This document shows, piece after piece, positions 8,978 through 18,087 of a stretch of 64,000 nucleotides of DNA. This stretch comes from Rhabdobacter roseus (GTDB lineage Bacteria > Bacteroidota > Bacteroidia > Cytophagales > Spirosomataceae): positions 1 to 64,000 of the forward strand of contig NZ_JACHGF010000013.1 in the NCBI RefSeq assembly GCF_014202275.1. Reading direction: 5' to 3'. The notes beneath the pieces were generated by a model, which saw only the letters and a program-made list of their open reading frames with translations, did not search any database and was not told where the DNA came from. The position numbers and the translations under genes were made by a program. Numbering within the stretch: position 1 is the stretch's first letter; every line of letters begins with the position of its first letter.

Positions 8978-11494
8978 CTATTTCTTGTAAGCCAACAACC
9001 TGAGGGCGTTGAAGACCACTAGCAGGGTTGAGCCTTCGTGAACGACCACCGCGATGCCGATATTGGCCACGCCCAGGATCGTCGCCGGGATGAGCATGGC
9101 CACGATGCCCAGGCTCACCCACAGGTTCTGCCGGATAATGGCCCGCGCCTTCCGGCTGAGGCCGATGGCGAAGGGCAGCGTTTCGAGCTTGTCGGCCATC
9201 AGGGCGATGTCGGCGGTTTCCAGGGCCACGTCCGACCCGGCGGCTCCCATCGCAATGCCCACCGTGCTATTGGCCATTGCGGGGGCGTCGTTGACCCCGT
9301 CGCCGACCATCGCCACCTTGGCTTCTTCCTCTTTGAGCTTTTTGATCGCATCCACCTTTTCTTCCGGCAGCAGGCTGCCCCAGGCGTCGGTCAGGCCGAT
9401 CTCTTTGGCTACGGCGTCGGCGACCTTCTGGTTGTCGCCCGTGAGCATGATCATCCGGCGGATGCCCAGCTCTTTCAACTCGGCCAGTGTAGCCCTGGCT
9501 TCCGGGCGGGGCGTGTCCATCAGGGCCAGCGCGCCGATGTAGTCGTCGTTGCGCCGGATGAGCATGGTCGTCTGCCCCTCCGCTTCCATAGCGCGTATCT
9601 TCTCCACAACCTCTGGAGACGGCTTTTTATCATCCAGGGTTTCGAACAGTTCAAGGTTGCCGATGTAAATTTTATCCTGACCCAGCATAGCCTTGATGCC
9701 CTTTCCCTGCACGGCTTCCAGGTTTTTGGCCTCGGGGATACTGGTATCCGGCAGGCGTTCCTTCCCGTCGCGCACCACGGCTTTGGCCAGCGGGTGGTCG
9801 CTCAGATTTTCGACGGCTACCGCTGTTTTGAGCAGGTCGTCCTTCGTCATTTCGCCAAAAGGCACCACTTCGGTGAGCTTGGGTTTGCCCTCGGTCAGGG
9901 TGCCGGTTTTGTCGAAGGCCAGCGCCGTCAGCACGCCCAGGTCTTCCAGGGGGCGGCCGCCCTTGATCAGGACGCCCCCCCGGGCGGCCCGCGCCACGCC
10001 GCTCAGCACCGCGCTGGGCGTCGAGATCGCCAGGGCGCACGGGCTGGCCGCCACCAGCACGGCCATCGCCCGGTAGAAACTGGTGCTGAACGGCTCGTCC
10101 ACCACCAGGAAAGCCAGATTGAGGAGGGCGACCAGCCCCAGCACCGACGGGACGAAGTACCTCTCGAACTTGTCGGTGAAGCGCTGGGTGGGCGATTTCT
10201 GGGTCTGGGCTTCGTTGACCAGCCTCACCAGCCGCGAGAGTGTGGAGTCGCTGGCGGCCTTGATGACTTTCACCTCCAGGGTGTTGTTGCCGTTGATCGT
10301 CCCGGCGAACACCCGGTTTTCGTCCCTGATGTCGTCCTGGGCCGTGTACTCTTTGGCCGGATCAGCCACGGCGGTTTTGTCCACCGGGACGCTTTCCCCC
10401 GTGATGGGGGCCTGGTTTACGCTGGAACTGCCGTCCACCACCACGCCGTCGGCGAAGATTTTGCTGTTGGGCTTTACCGCGATGACATCGCCCACGGCCA
10501 GGGTCTCGATGCCTACCTCTTCGGTTCTGCCGTCCTTCTTCAGCAGGGCCGTTTTGGGGGCCAGGTCGGCCAGGGCGGCGATGGACTTGCGGGCCCTGCC
10601 CATCGCGTAGTTTTCCAAAGCATGCCCCAGGCTGAACAGGAACAGCAGCAGGGCCCCTTCGGCCCACTCGCCCAGAATGGCCGCCCCGACGGCGGCCACC
10701 AGCATCAGGAAGTCGATTTCGAAGCCCCCCGCCCGGATCGTCTCGAAGGCTTCCTTCGCCGTGAAGTACCCGCCGAAGCCGTAAGCCCCGATGTACAGCG
10801 CCAGACTCACCCAGGCGGGTACCGAGTCCACGTACGAAAGCCCGAAGCCGGCACCCAGCAGCGCGCCGCAGATGAGCGAGAAGTAGAGTTCCGTATTCTT
10901 CCCCAGAATCCCGCCGTGTTCGTGCCCGTCGCCCTCGCTGTGTTCGTGCGCCTTGTCCTCGGCGTGGTCGTGTCCGGCGCCCTCCTTGTGAATGTGGTCG
11001 GGGGATTCCGCGGGAGTGGTTTTCCGGGTATTGGCTGTTTCTTCGTCTTTGTCAGCTACCCGCAAACCTTCATCCCGCAGCAGTTGCCGGATGGCCGCGC
11101 CGCTGGTGACCGTTTTGTCGTATTCGATCCGCACCGGGCCGGAGGCCGAAACGGAAACGTCCAGCAGGCCCTCGTGTCGGCGCAGGCTACGCTCGATTTG
11201 CCGGGCGTGGCGGGTGTGCCGTACGCCTTCTACTCCCACCAGCAGGTGGCCGAAATCGCGGGTGAGGTCTTCGCCTTCCTGCCGAGCGATCGAGCGGATA
11301 CGGTCCATTGAGAGAAGGTCGGGATCGTAGTGAAAGCAAAGTTGCGGACCTTGCCCGTCTTTGCCTTCGGCTACGTGCGCTTTCTGAATGGCATCCTGCT
11401 GCTCCATCCGTTGGATGAGCCGGGTCACGCACGCGTCCTTTTCGTCGGGAACCCCGGGCAGGACGACGGGGATTTGCATCTTGATCTTTTCCAT
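8978..11494 (-). CDS. P1B-4-type (SPC) metal-translocating P-type ATPase with degenerate HMA domains
   Basis: 838 residues. The catalytic core has TGES (PITGESVPVD), the membrane motif SPC (AASPCALAISTPS, Ser about 484), DKTGTLTEG (Asp about 528), HP (SDHPLAKAV) and GDGVNDAPA. The last helix carries HEGSTLLVVFNALRLL. SPC plus HEGST is the signature of P1B-4 pumps, known for Co, Zn, Fe or Ni export. The N-terminus holds two HMA-like folds without CxxC (around 10-70 and 88-140), then a His/Asp/Glu-rich linker at about 160-195 (HDHAEDKAHEHSEGDGHEHG). It lies between ZIP and CDF genes on the same strand. The metal cannot be fixed from sequence. Confidence 0.92.
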   Translation of the reverse strand: MEKIKMQIPVVLPGVPDEKDACVTRLIQRMEQQDAIQKAHVAEGKDGQGPQLCFHYDPDLLSMDRIRSIARQEGEDLTRDFGHLLVGVEGVRHTRHARQIERSLRRHEGLLDVSVSASGPVRIEYDKTVTSGAAIRQLLRDEGLRVADKDEETANTRKTTPAESPDHIHKEGAGHDHAEDKAHEHSEGDGHEHGGILGKNTELYFSLICGALLGAGFGLSYVDSVPAWVSLALYIGAYGFGGYFTAKEAFETIRAGGFEIDFLMLVAAVGAAILGEWAEGALLLFLFSLGHALENYAMGRARKSIAALADLAPKTALLKKDGRTEEVGIETLAVGDVIAVKPNSKIFADGVVVDGSSSVNQAPITGESVPVDKTAVADPAKEYTAQDDIRDENRVFAGTINGNNTLEVKVIKAASDSTLSRLVRLVNEAQTQKSPTQRFTDKFERYFVPSVLGLVALLNLAFLVVDEPFSTSFYRAMAVLVAASPCALAISTPSAVLSGVARAARGGVLIKGGRPLEDLGVLTALAFDKTGTLTEGKPKLTEVVPFGEMTKDDLLKTAVAVENLSDHPLAKAVVRDGKERLPDTSIPEAKNLEAVQGKGIKAMLGQDKIYIGNLELFETLDDKKPSPEVVEKIRAMEAEGQTTMLIRRNDDYIGALALMDTPRPEARATLAELKELGIRRMIMLTGDNQKVADAVAKEIGLTDAWGSLLPEEKVDAIKKLKEEEAKVAMVGDGVNDAPAMANSTVGIAMGAAGSDVALETADIALMADKLETLPFAIGLSRKARAIIRQNLWVSLGIVAMLIPATILGVANIGIAVVVHEGSTLLVVFNALRLLAYKK

Positions 11495-11572
11495 GTATAA
11501 ATGATTCAGCTTTTTTCTTGAAAATGAAATTGTCTCTTCTACTCCAAAAGGGAAGAAAGATGAGGGCGGCGG

Positions 11573-12304
11573 TTAGCCCGGCAGTAGCATGAACAGCAGA
11601 AACCCGGCGAAAAAGGCCGCCGTGATAAGGGGTGACTGGCTACCCTCGTGCGCCTCTACGAGCAGTTCCTCGGTGACCAGAAAGAGCAACGCCGCCAAAC
11701 CGAAGGACAGCACGATTTCCAGGTAGGCATCGGGGATGCCCCCCAGCAGCCACGCACTCAGCACGGCGCTGACGAAGACGAGCAGGGCGAGTCCAACCAG
11801 GCACAGCACGGCGGTTCTGGTGGTCACACTCCGGCTTCCCAGCGAGGTGGCGGTGGCCATGCCCAGCGCGGCCAGCTCGATGGAAATGGCAATCGCCAGC
11901 AATGTGCCGGTTTCTGTGCCGGATATGAACCCGATTCCCATAATGACGCCGTCCACCAGCAGATCGACGGCGATGATGGCGATGAGCGCGGTGGGAAATC
12001 CCCCGCCGTCGGGGGCTTCTTCGGCGGGTTCAAGGAAGTACCGCAGGGCCAGCATCAGCGCCACGCCTGCCCCGAAGCCGACGACGATCTCCCATATGAT
12101 GTGCCGCTCCATGATGTCGGGCAGAAGCTCGACGGCCACCACCGAGAAGATGACGCCCGCCGCGAAGTGCAAGATGACGCTCCTCATGCGGATTCCCGGC
12201 TTTCTCAGGATGGCTATAATGCCGCCTACCAGTAAGGCTGCGGCGGCGATGGTGGCGTACAATGCTACGCTGGAAAGGTTTTCCATGATTGAAGGATTAG
12301 GCAT
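11573..12304 (-). CDS. ZIP-family metal transporter
   Basis: 243 residues with about eight hydrophobic helices. FAAGVIFSVVAVELLPD (helix 2) and the polar helices AVDLLVDGVIMGIGF and IAISIELAALGMATA match the metal-path helices of ZIP proteins, though the usual HxxxE of helices 4 and 5 is changed to D- and E-containing versions (VDLLVDG, IELAALG). A second possible start is the ATG at 12286. ZIPs usually import divalent metals, so its position upstream of an exporter ATPase and a CDF on the same strand gives a mixed transport cluster. Direction here is not certain. Confidence 0.8.
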   Translation of the reverse strand: MPNPSIMENLSSVALYATIAAAALLVGGIIAILRKPGIRMRSVILHFAAGVIFSVVAVELLPDIMERHIIWEIVVGFGAGVALMLALRYFLEPAEEAPDGGGFPTALIAIIAVDLLVDGVIMGIGFISGTETGTLLAIAISIELAALGMATATSLGSRSVTTRTAVLCLVGLALLVFVSAVLSAWLLGGIPDAYLEIVLSFGLAALLFLVTEELLVEAHEGSQSPLITAAFFAGFLLFMLLPG

Positions 12305-12418
12305 TCTCTTTTGGGAAACTACAAAGAATGCCCGGGGGCTGAGAAACGGGCAGTATGCTCCTGCCCTGGCTACAAATATTATTCCATGAGCGCTTTGTCA
12401 CGGGTAGCCCGGCGTTGA

Positions 12419-12790
12419 TTATCGGGCAAAATATTGATAGAGGAAGAAGGCCGACACCACCCACACGGCCACGATGAAAGCCAACCCAACCCAGTTCCGC
12501 TCTTTGGACCATTCATAGGACTCGGCCCTTTGCGTCACATCGCGGATAACCTGGGACGGAATGAGTTTGATGACCAGGTAAATGGCAATTGGGAGCAGAA
12601 TCAGGTCGTCCAACAGACCCAACACCGGAATGAAATCGGGTATCAGATCGATCGGGCTGAGGGCATAGGCAATGATCATCAGGATCAGGGCTTTGGCGTA
12701 CCAGGGCGTCCGTTTATCCTGTTGAGCCAAGTGCATGATAATGAGCTTTCGCTTCAATTCGCGGGACCATAGTTTGGTTTTTGTGAGCAT
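12419..12790 (-). CDS. YkvA/DUF1232 family membrane protein
   Basis: 123 residues. The core AYALSPIDLIPDFIPVLG is the hallmark of YkvA/DUF1232 proteins, followed by a hydrophobic LLDDLILLPIAIYLVIKLIP segment; another membrane helix is at the C-terminus. The function of the family is unknown. The start overlaps the end of the PAP2 gene by 37 bp, so the two are almost certainly co-transcribed behind the TonB-type receptor gene. Confidence 0.85.
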   Translation of the reverse strand: MLTKTKLWSRELKRKLIIMHLAQQDKRTPWYAKALILMIIAYALSPIDLIPDFIPVLGLLDDLILLPIAIYLVIKLIPSQVIRDVTQRAESYEWSKERNWVGLAFIVAVWVVSAFFLYQYFAR

Positions 12791-13479
12791 GATACACCTT
12801 TTCCTCCCCCTTTAAAGTAAAAATAAACCAGAACCGCCAAGCTAAGCAGCCCGAAAACAAAGCCCGCCAGCACATCGGTAAACCAGTGCGCTCCCAGGTA
12901 AACCCTGGAAAAAGGCACCGCCGCGATCAGCAGTACGCTGACCGCCCCGACCGAAAGGCGCAACCGCTTATCGATACCGCGCAACTGGTACATGAGGTAC
13001 ACCAGAAATCCGAAAAATGTGACGTAAAAAACCGTGTGTCCGCTGGGAAAACTCTGGTGTTGGGCCTTTACCAGCACGTTCACCAGGTCGTCCGTTGGTC
13101 GTGGACGATTGACCAACACCTTCATGCCGAAATTTGCCAGCGACGCCAGCAGGGTCAGGGCAATGAACAGGGCCTCCCTCTTATATTTGAACAGAAGGAA
13201 AATCAGCGAGGTACCTAAGGTCAGACTAATCGCCACGATTTGGTTACCGAACCAGCTAACTCCTTTCATCAGAGCGTCCAGCCAGGGGCTGGGGTGTTCC
13301 TGCACCTCTTCCGAAAATTCCAGGTCAATGAATGACTTTGGCAGAATGAGTACGAAGGCCGTCAATAGCACAAAGAGTGCCGTGAGAAAGATAAATACAT
13401 GAATGGCCTTTTTCCGGTCGTCCTGGAAATCCAGAAAGCGGAATGCCTTTTTCAGGCGGATCGATAGTGCTTCTCCCAT
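12754..13479 (-). CDS. PAP2 superfamily membrane phosphatase
   Basis: 241 residues with about six membrane helices. All three PAP2 motifs are present: KVLVNRPRP, PSGHTVF and SRVYLGAHWFTDVLAG, including the catalytic His residues. These enzymes dephosphorylate lipids such as undecaprenyl pyrophosphate, phosphatidate or lipid A at the outer face of the inner membrane. The ATG shares one base with the TonB-receptor stop codon (TGATG), so translation is probably coupled. Together with the receptor it lies behind a predicted response-regulator site; a second PAP2 gene with the same site is at 39533. Confidence 0.9.
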   Translation of the reverse strand: MGEALSIRLKKAFRFLDFQDDRKKAIHVFIFLTALFVLLTAFVLILPKSFIDLEFSEEVQEHPSPWLDALMKGVSWFGNQIVAISLTLGTSLIFLLFKYKREALFIALTLLASLANFGMKVLVNRPRPTDDLVNVLVKAQHQSFPSGHTVFYVTFFGFLVYLMYQLRGIDKRLRLSVGAVSVLLIAAVPFSRVYLGAHWFTDVLAGFVFGLLSLAVLVYFYFKGGGKGVSCSQKPNYGPAN

Positions 13480-15911
13480 CAGAATTTGCGGGTGTAGCCC
13501 ACCCGAATTACTTGCGTTTCGTAGTAGTCGTTGCTGACGTAGCTGAATCCCTGGCCGTTCACCGTCTTGCGGATCACCATCGTGTTCAGCAGGTCGGTGG
13601 CATTGATGAACAGCTCGTCGCGGCCCTTGTTGAGCGTCTTTTTCACCCCGGCATCGAGCGAGAAGCGGCTGCCGATGCGGCCCTGCGGGACCAGGTCGGG
13701 GGCCAGGTAGATGGCCGTCAACTGCGCGTCCAGTCCCTTAGGCAAACGCAAAGTGCTGTTTAATTTCACGTTGCCCGAAAACATTTCCTGCCTTGCCGCC
13801 GTGAACGTGTTCGGAACGGGATACAGGTTCCGTACTGTGAAAGCGTCGATCTGATTGCGGTAGCCGTTGAGGTTCAGGTTGAAGGACAGGGCTTTGCTTA
13901 TTTCCTGCGAAAAGACGACCTCCAGACCCGTATTGTAGCTGCGGCCCGCGTTCTGGAAAATGTTGTAGATGATCGTGCTGCCCGGCACCGTGCTGCCGAT
14001 CCGGGTGATGGTGCCATCCGCCTGGCGGTGGTAGAGCGCCGTGTAGAAATAGCCCCGGTTCAGGCCCGCCCTGAAGCCCAGCTCGAAGGTGTTGGTGAAC
14101 TGCGCGCCCAAGGCCGGATTGCCGACTTTGATGATCTCGGCATCGTCGTACTTGGGGAAAATACGAATATCGACCTCGTTGGGGCGATCCACGCGGCGGT
14201 TGTAGAAGAGCGACAGCTTGTTGCGCTCGTTGAGTTTATAGGCCAGCCGCACGTTCGGAAAGGGTTGCGTGTAGCTGTATCCATCGCTTTGGTAAGTCGG
14301 GTGGTTGGGATCGACCACGTAGCGCAGCCTGAAGTACTCCACCCGCAGCCCGACCTCGGCCTCGAATTTCTGATTCTCGAACACGTAGTTTCCGTACAGC
14401 GCCGGAATCGTCTCACCGTAGGTGGCCTTGCCCCCCGCCAGCGAATCGAGCGGCGAGTTTAGGCCCGGAAAGAACTGCATGTTGGTGGGAATCACCCGGC
14501 GGCGGAACTTGAAGCCGCCCTCGACGCGACCGTAGCGCAGCGGGCGCACGTAATCGAGCGTCAGGTCGGCCACATTTTCGTCGGACAGCAGTTTGAAGGA
14601 GTCCTTTCCGGTAAAGGAAGGCAGCGTGTTGGTGAAGAAGTACTTCTCGTCCTCGCGATGGAAGGTATAGTTGAAACCCAGGTTCAGCAGGTGGCCGGGC
14701 TGGGCGTACTTGTGCTGGTAGGCCGCCGAGGCTACCACGGTGGTTTTCAGTTCGTCTTCCAGGAACTGCCAAAGGCGGTAGCGGTTGGTCAGGTTTTCGG
14801 TGAAAAACGGCTCGTCGCCCCGGTCGATGATTTTTTCACTCCCGAACAGGCCCGAAATGGTCAACAGGTTGGAGTCGTTGATATTCCAGTCGATACCCGC
14901 CTTGGTGGTGATGAAGGTGGTATTGCGGTTGCGCTTGGTCTGCTGGTCGATGACGGTGCCGTCGTCGTAGGTGCGCGTGACGAACTCGTTCTTGTTCAGC
15001 GTTTGGGTGTAGAGGTAGTCGCCCTGAAAGAAGGCATTCACCTTATTCTTGCGGTAATTGAGCGAGAGGGAAGGGTTGATCTTCGGCGTGGCCTGGTACT
15101 GCGGACGGATGCCGGGCAGGTTCCCGCGCTTGACCCACAGCGCCCCCAGACCCGTCGAGAAGCCTGCTTTGCCGTTGAAGCCTTCCTGCTTATTCTTTTT
15201 GTAAATGATATTGATGATCCCGGCGTTGCCGTTGGCGTCGTACTTGGCTGAGGGGTTGTTGATGATCTCGATGCGCTCGATGGCCGAGGCCGGGATGTTG
15301 TCCAGCCCCTGTTGATTCCCGAAGCCCGTGATGGCGGTTTGCTTGCCGTCCATCAGCACGGCCACGCGGTCGCTTCCGCGCAGCAGCACCTTGCCGTCCT
15401 GCACGGCCACGCCCGGCAGGTTCTGCATGGCCTGCAGCACCGAGCCGCCCGCCTGGCTGATGTTGTCGGCGACGGAAAAGGTCTTCTTGTCCATCTTGTC
15501 GCCCAGCCCCTGCTGCTGGCCCGTGACCACGACTTCGTTCAGCAGCCGGGCGTCCTCGGCCAGTTCGACGGTGCCGACATCCAGGAAACTGGTCAGGCTG
15601 CCGACGTAGAGCGGCTGGCGTTGGGTGGCGTAGCCGATGAGGGAGTATTCCAGGCGGTAGCTGCCCGGCTTGACCGAGGCCAGCGTAAACCGCCCCGCCT
15701 CGTCGGTAACCGTTCCCGACACGAAGGCCGAGTCCTTTTCCGTTTTCAAGATCACATTGACGTAAGGCATCGCGGCCTTTGCCTTCTGTTCGATGATTGC
15801 CCCGGAAATAGTCACAGTGGGTGTTTGCGCTCTGGCCTGGAATCCAGGTGATATTGAGAGTAGCAGCGAGCCAAGTAATACTGTCGCTGTCGATAGTATG
15901 CTATTTTTCAA
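13479..15911 (-). CDS. TonB-dependent-receptor-like outer-membrane protein
   Basis: 810 residues from a TTG at 15911. That start is preceded by AAAAGGAAAC and gives a clean signal peptide (MKNSILSTATVLLGSLLLS...ARA); longer starts run into the kinase gene. After the signal come a carboxypeptidase-regulatory-like beta-sandwich (TISGAIIEQKAKAAMPYVNV), a TonB plug (LQAMQNLPGVAVQDGKVLLRG, IERIEIINNPSAKYDANG) and a barrel ending in GYTRKF. It belongs to the outer-membrane beta-barrel receptor group common in Bacteroidota, often tied to peptide or metal-complex uptake; the ligand is unknown. It heads a three-gene unit with PAP2 and YkvA. Confidence 0.88.
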   Translation of the reverse strand: MKNSILSTATVLLGSLLLSISPGFQARAQTPTVTISGAIIEQKAKAAMPYVNVILKTEKDSAFVSGTVTDEAGRFTLASVKPGSYRLEYSLIGYATQRQPLYVGSLTSFLDVGTVELAEDARLLNEVVVTGQQQGLGDKMDKKTFSVADNISQAGGSVLQAMQNLPGVAVQDGKVLLRGSDRVAVLMDGKQTAITGFGNQQGLDNIPASAIERIEIINNPSAKYDANGNAGIINIIYKKNKQEGFNGKAGFSTGLGALWVKRGNLPGIRPQYQATPKINPSLSLNYRKNKVNAFFQGDYLYTQTLNKNEFVTRTYDDGTVIDQQTKRNRNTTFITTKAGIDWNINDSNLLTISGLFGSEKIIDRGDEPFFTENLTNRYRLWQFLEDELKTTVVASAAYQHKYAQPGHLLNLGFNYTFHREDEKYFFTNTLPSFTGKDSFKLLSDENVADLTLDYVRPLRYGRVEGGFKFRRRVIPTNMQFFPGLNSPLDSLAGGKATYGETIPALYGNYVFENQKFEAEVGLRVEYFRLRYVVDPNHPTYQSDGYSYTQPFPNVRLAYKLNERNKLSLFYNRRVDRPNEVDIRIFPKYDDAEIIKVGNPALGAQFTNTFELGFRAGLNRGYFYTALYHRQADGTITRIGSTVPGSTIIYNIFQNAGRSYNTGLEVVFSQEISKALSFNLNLNGYRNQIDAFTVRNLYPVPNTFTAARQEMFSGNVKLNSTLRLPKGLDAQLTAIYLAPDLVPQGRIGSRFSLDAGVKKTLNKGRDELFINATDLLNTMVIRKTVNGQGFSYVSNDYYETQVIRVGYTRKF

Positions 15912-15939
15912 CTTGTTTCCTTTTGATTGATACTTTGGA

Positions 15940-15971
15940 CAAGAATACGGGGAAAGTCTGGAGGAATTCTG
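15940..15971 (-). promoter_or_regulatory. predicted response-regulator direct repeat plus -7 element (TonB receptor promoter)
   Basis: On the minus strand: CAGA at 15971-15968, CAGA at 15960-15957 (11-bp period), then exactly 9 bp, then TATTCTTG at 15947-15940 as a -7-like element. The TTG start is 28 bp further on. The same spacing is found at five other promoters in this window. Confidence 0.65.
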
Positions 15972-16018
15972 GAATTGCCGGGTAGTGGGCTTCGAGGGTT
16001 CCAAAAAACCAGGGTTCG

Positions 16019-17320
16019 TCATCGCTGGCCCGTTGAATCTGCCATTGCCAAAACCACCTCGTGCCACCCCTGCGCGTATTCATAACTGACCTGAAAGCCG
16101 CTGCTCTGACATATTTTAGCGACCAGCGCCAGTCCCAGGCCCAGCGAGCTTTGGTCGGTACTGTCTTTCTGAAAACGCTCCCACAATTGGCCGACCGGCA
16201 CGGTGGGGGGATTGCCCGTATTGCGGATGATTAGTTTTTGCGGGCAGAGCGCCACGCTGATCCTACCGTTCGGCAGGTTGTGTTTGATGGCATTGGTGAG
16301 CAGGTTGTTGAGCATTACGTCGGCCAGGTGCGGGTTGACCAATATGTCAACGCCGGGTTCGATTTGTTGGTCAACCTTGATGCCCTTATGCTCAATGAGC
16401 GCTTCCCAAAGCGTCAGTTTTTCGCCCAAAGATTTGCTGAAATCTACCCGCTCTACCGTCCCAAACTGACGGTTATCAATTTTTGTAAGCAACAGTAACG
16501 TTTGGTTCATCCTGGCGAGCCGTCCGGTTGTGTCCAGCAAGCCGCCGATCTGTTCCAGTTGCGACTGGGTGAGGTTGGGAGCCTGCAGCAGTTGCTCCAG
16601 ATTGGAACTGATGACGGCCAGCGGCGTTTGCAGCTCGTGCGAGGCGTTTTCGGTGAAAGTTTTCAAACTGGCGTACTCCTGCCGCACCAGCCGCGTAAGC
16701 TGATCCAGGTGGGTCTGCAACGTTTGGAATTCGTTGGTAGAAGTCGGGGCGAAGGTCAGCGGCTGCGCCTCGTTGATTTTGAATTTCGAAAGCGTGTCCA
16801 GGGTCTTGTAAAAGGGGAGCCAAAGGCGGTTGGACAGCCAGTAATTGACCAAAAGTAAAGCCAGTACCAACGCGGCGATCAGCCCGGCAAAAATCGTGAA
16901 AACGGCCATACTCAGGTCTTCCGTTTCGTAGATCGGGTTTTGAATCGTGATTTTGTAGTGGCGGGTTCCGCTTTCAGGATTGTCTAACGGTAGCACGGAA
17001 ACGCCGAAGGTTAGAATTCGGTAGTCGAGCAACTCGCCGGGTTCGAGGGGGTTGGCCAGCAGGGTGTCGGTCAGCGTTTCGGCTACGGGTTCGCTCACCC
17101 GTACTACGGCCAGGCTGTCGGTCAGCGCGTACCAGTTTTCGGGCATTTGCCGGGTCTGGTGGAGGTGAGCGGTGAGTTTCTTCTTCTGGGCGTAGAGCTG
17201 TTCGGTGGCTTCTTCGCTGAATATTTTTTTCAACAAAAAGAAACAGAACACCCCACCCAGCCCCGCCACGAGCAGACAGGCAATTAAAAATGAACGGGTG
17301 GCCTTGTGGATCAGTTTCAT
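16019..17320 (-). CDS. two-component sensor histidine kinase
   Basis: 433 residues from the ATG at 17320, which overlaps the regulator stop as ATGA. Order: membrane helix (about 10-32), periplasmic sensor of about 120 residues, second helix (about 150-175), a HAMP-like linker, HisKA with the phospho-His in ASHELQTPLAV, then HATPase with N box (NNLLTNAIKHN) and a GLGLALV loop. No metal-binding cluster of Cys or His is apparent in the periplasmic part, so the signal is unknown. It should phosphorylate the OmpR-type regulator encoded just upstream. Confidence 0.92.
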   Translation of the reverse strand: MKLIHKATRSFLIACLLVAGLGGVFCFFLLKKIFSEEATEQLYAQKKKLTAHLHQTRQMPENWYALTDSLAVVRVSEPVAETLTDTLLANPLEPGELLDYRILTFGVSVLPLDNPESGTRHYKITIQNPIYETEDLSMAVFTIFAGLIAALVLALLLVNYWLSNRLWLPFYKTLDTLSKFKINEAQPLTFAPTSTNEFQTLQTHLDQLTRLVRQEYASLKTFTENASHELQTPLAVISSNLEQLLQAPNLTQSQLEQIGGLLDTTGRLARMNQTLLLLTKIDNRQFGTVERVDFSKSLGEKLTLWEALIEHKGIKVDQQIEPGVDILVNPHLADVMLNNLLTNAIKHNLPNGRISVALCPQKLIIRNTGNPPTVPVGQLWERFQKDSTDQSSLGLGLALVAKICQSSGFQVSYEYAQGWHEVVLAMADSTGQR

Positions 17321-17991
17321 GCGGTCAGTTTGTAGCCCACGCCGTAAATGGTCTGGATGTAGTCGGGACAACCCTGTTCGGCAAGTTTCTTGCGCAGGTT
17401 TTTCATCTGGGAATACAGAAAGTCGAAGCAATCCACCTGGTCGATGTCATCGCCGTAGAGGTGTTCCGAAATGGCTCCTTTGGTCAAGACGCGTCCGGGA
17501 TTAGACATCAGGTACACCAGCAGATCGTATTCCTTGCGCGTGAGCGTCACGGGTTGGCCGCTCACGCGGACTTCCTTAGCGTCGGGCAATACCTTGATTG
17601 GGCCGAAAACGATTTCGGGGCTGCCATCGAACTGCCGCCGCCGCCGCAGCGCGTTGAGTCGGGCGTTGAGTTCGGAGAGGTGGAACGGCTTGGTCAGATA
17701 GTCGTCGGCCCCCAGGTCCAGGCCCCGCACCTTGTCGTCGAGCGAGTTCTTGGCCGAAATGATGATGATGCCCGTCCGCGACTGCGTTTCCTTCAATTTT
17801 CTGACCAAGTCCAGGCCTGAGCCATTAGGCAGCATGATGTCCACCAGGGCGCAGTCATATTCGTACACGTCGATTTTTTCGTCGGCGGCCTGTGCGTCCG
17901 CCGCCCATTCGCATACGTGACCCTCCGCCCGCATGAAGTCCAGAATGGCGGCGGCCAGGAATTTTTCATCTTCTACCAAGAGAATTTTCAT
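17317..17991 (-). CDS. OmpR/PhoB-family response regulator
   Basis: 224 residues. Receiver domain with the acidic pair EDE (7-9), phospho-Asp in ALVDIMLPNGSG (about 51), and Lys in YLTKPFH (about 101). The C-terminal winged helix ends with IQTIYGVGYKL, typical of OmpR-type DNA binding. It closely resembles QseB/PmrA-type regulators of the envelope. The upstream site CAGA-N7-CAGT predicts autoregulation. The -7 element ends 4 bp before the ATG, so the transcript may be leaderless. The six shared sites listed here are proposed as its targets. Confidence 0.93.
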   Translation of the reverse strand: MKILLVEDEKFLAAAILDFMRAEGHVCEWAADAQAADEKIDVYEYDCALVDIMLPNGSGLDLVRKLKETQSRTGIIIISAKNSLDDKVRGLDLGADDYLTKPFHLSELNARLNALRRRRQFDGSPEIVFGPIKVLPDAKEVRVSGQPVTLTRKEYDLLVYLMSNPGRVLTKGAISEHLYGDDIDQVDCFDFLYSQMKNLRKKLAEQGCPDYIQTIYGVGYKLTA

Positions 17992-17995
17992 GGCT

Positions 17996-18027
17996 CGAAG
18001 ATAAGGGGAGAATCTGGAAGAAAACTG
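17996..18027 (-). promoter_or_regulatory. predicted autoregulatory site and -7 element of the response-regulator gene
   Basis: On the minus strand: CAG(T) at 18027-18024, CAGA at 18016-18013, 9 bp, then TATCTTCG at 18003-17996. Spacing is identical to the other five sites. Only four bases separate the -7-like element from the ATG. Confidence 0.6.
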
Positions 18028-18087
18028 TATTGGGATGTGAGAGACAGAGCCGGGGCATTAATAATTGCGGCTCACTCAACCCATTAA

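Noticed and set aside
9038-11311. Long plus-strand open frame (757 codons) opposite the P1B-4 ATPase gene
   Set aside because: It is the antisense of a clear ATPase, has His/Gly/Arg-rich low-complexity translation and no family motif; high GC makes such frames common.
13479-16067. The longer 862-codon version of the TonB-type receptor
   Set aside because: Its first 51 codons overlap the kinase end and the promoter; the TTG at 15911 follows a good ribosome site and starts a signal peptide.
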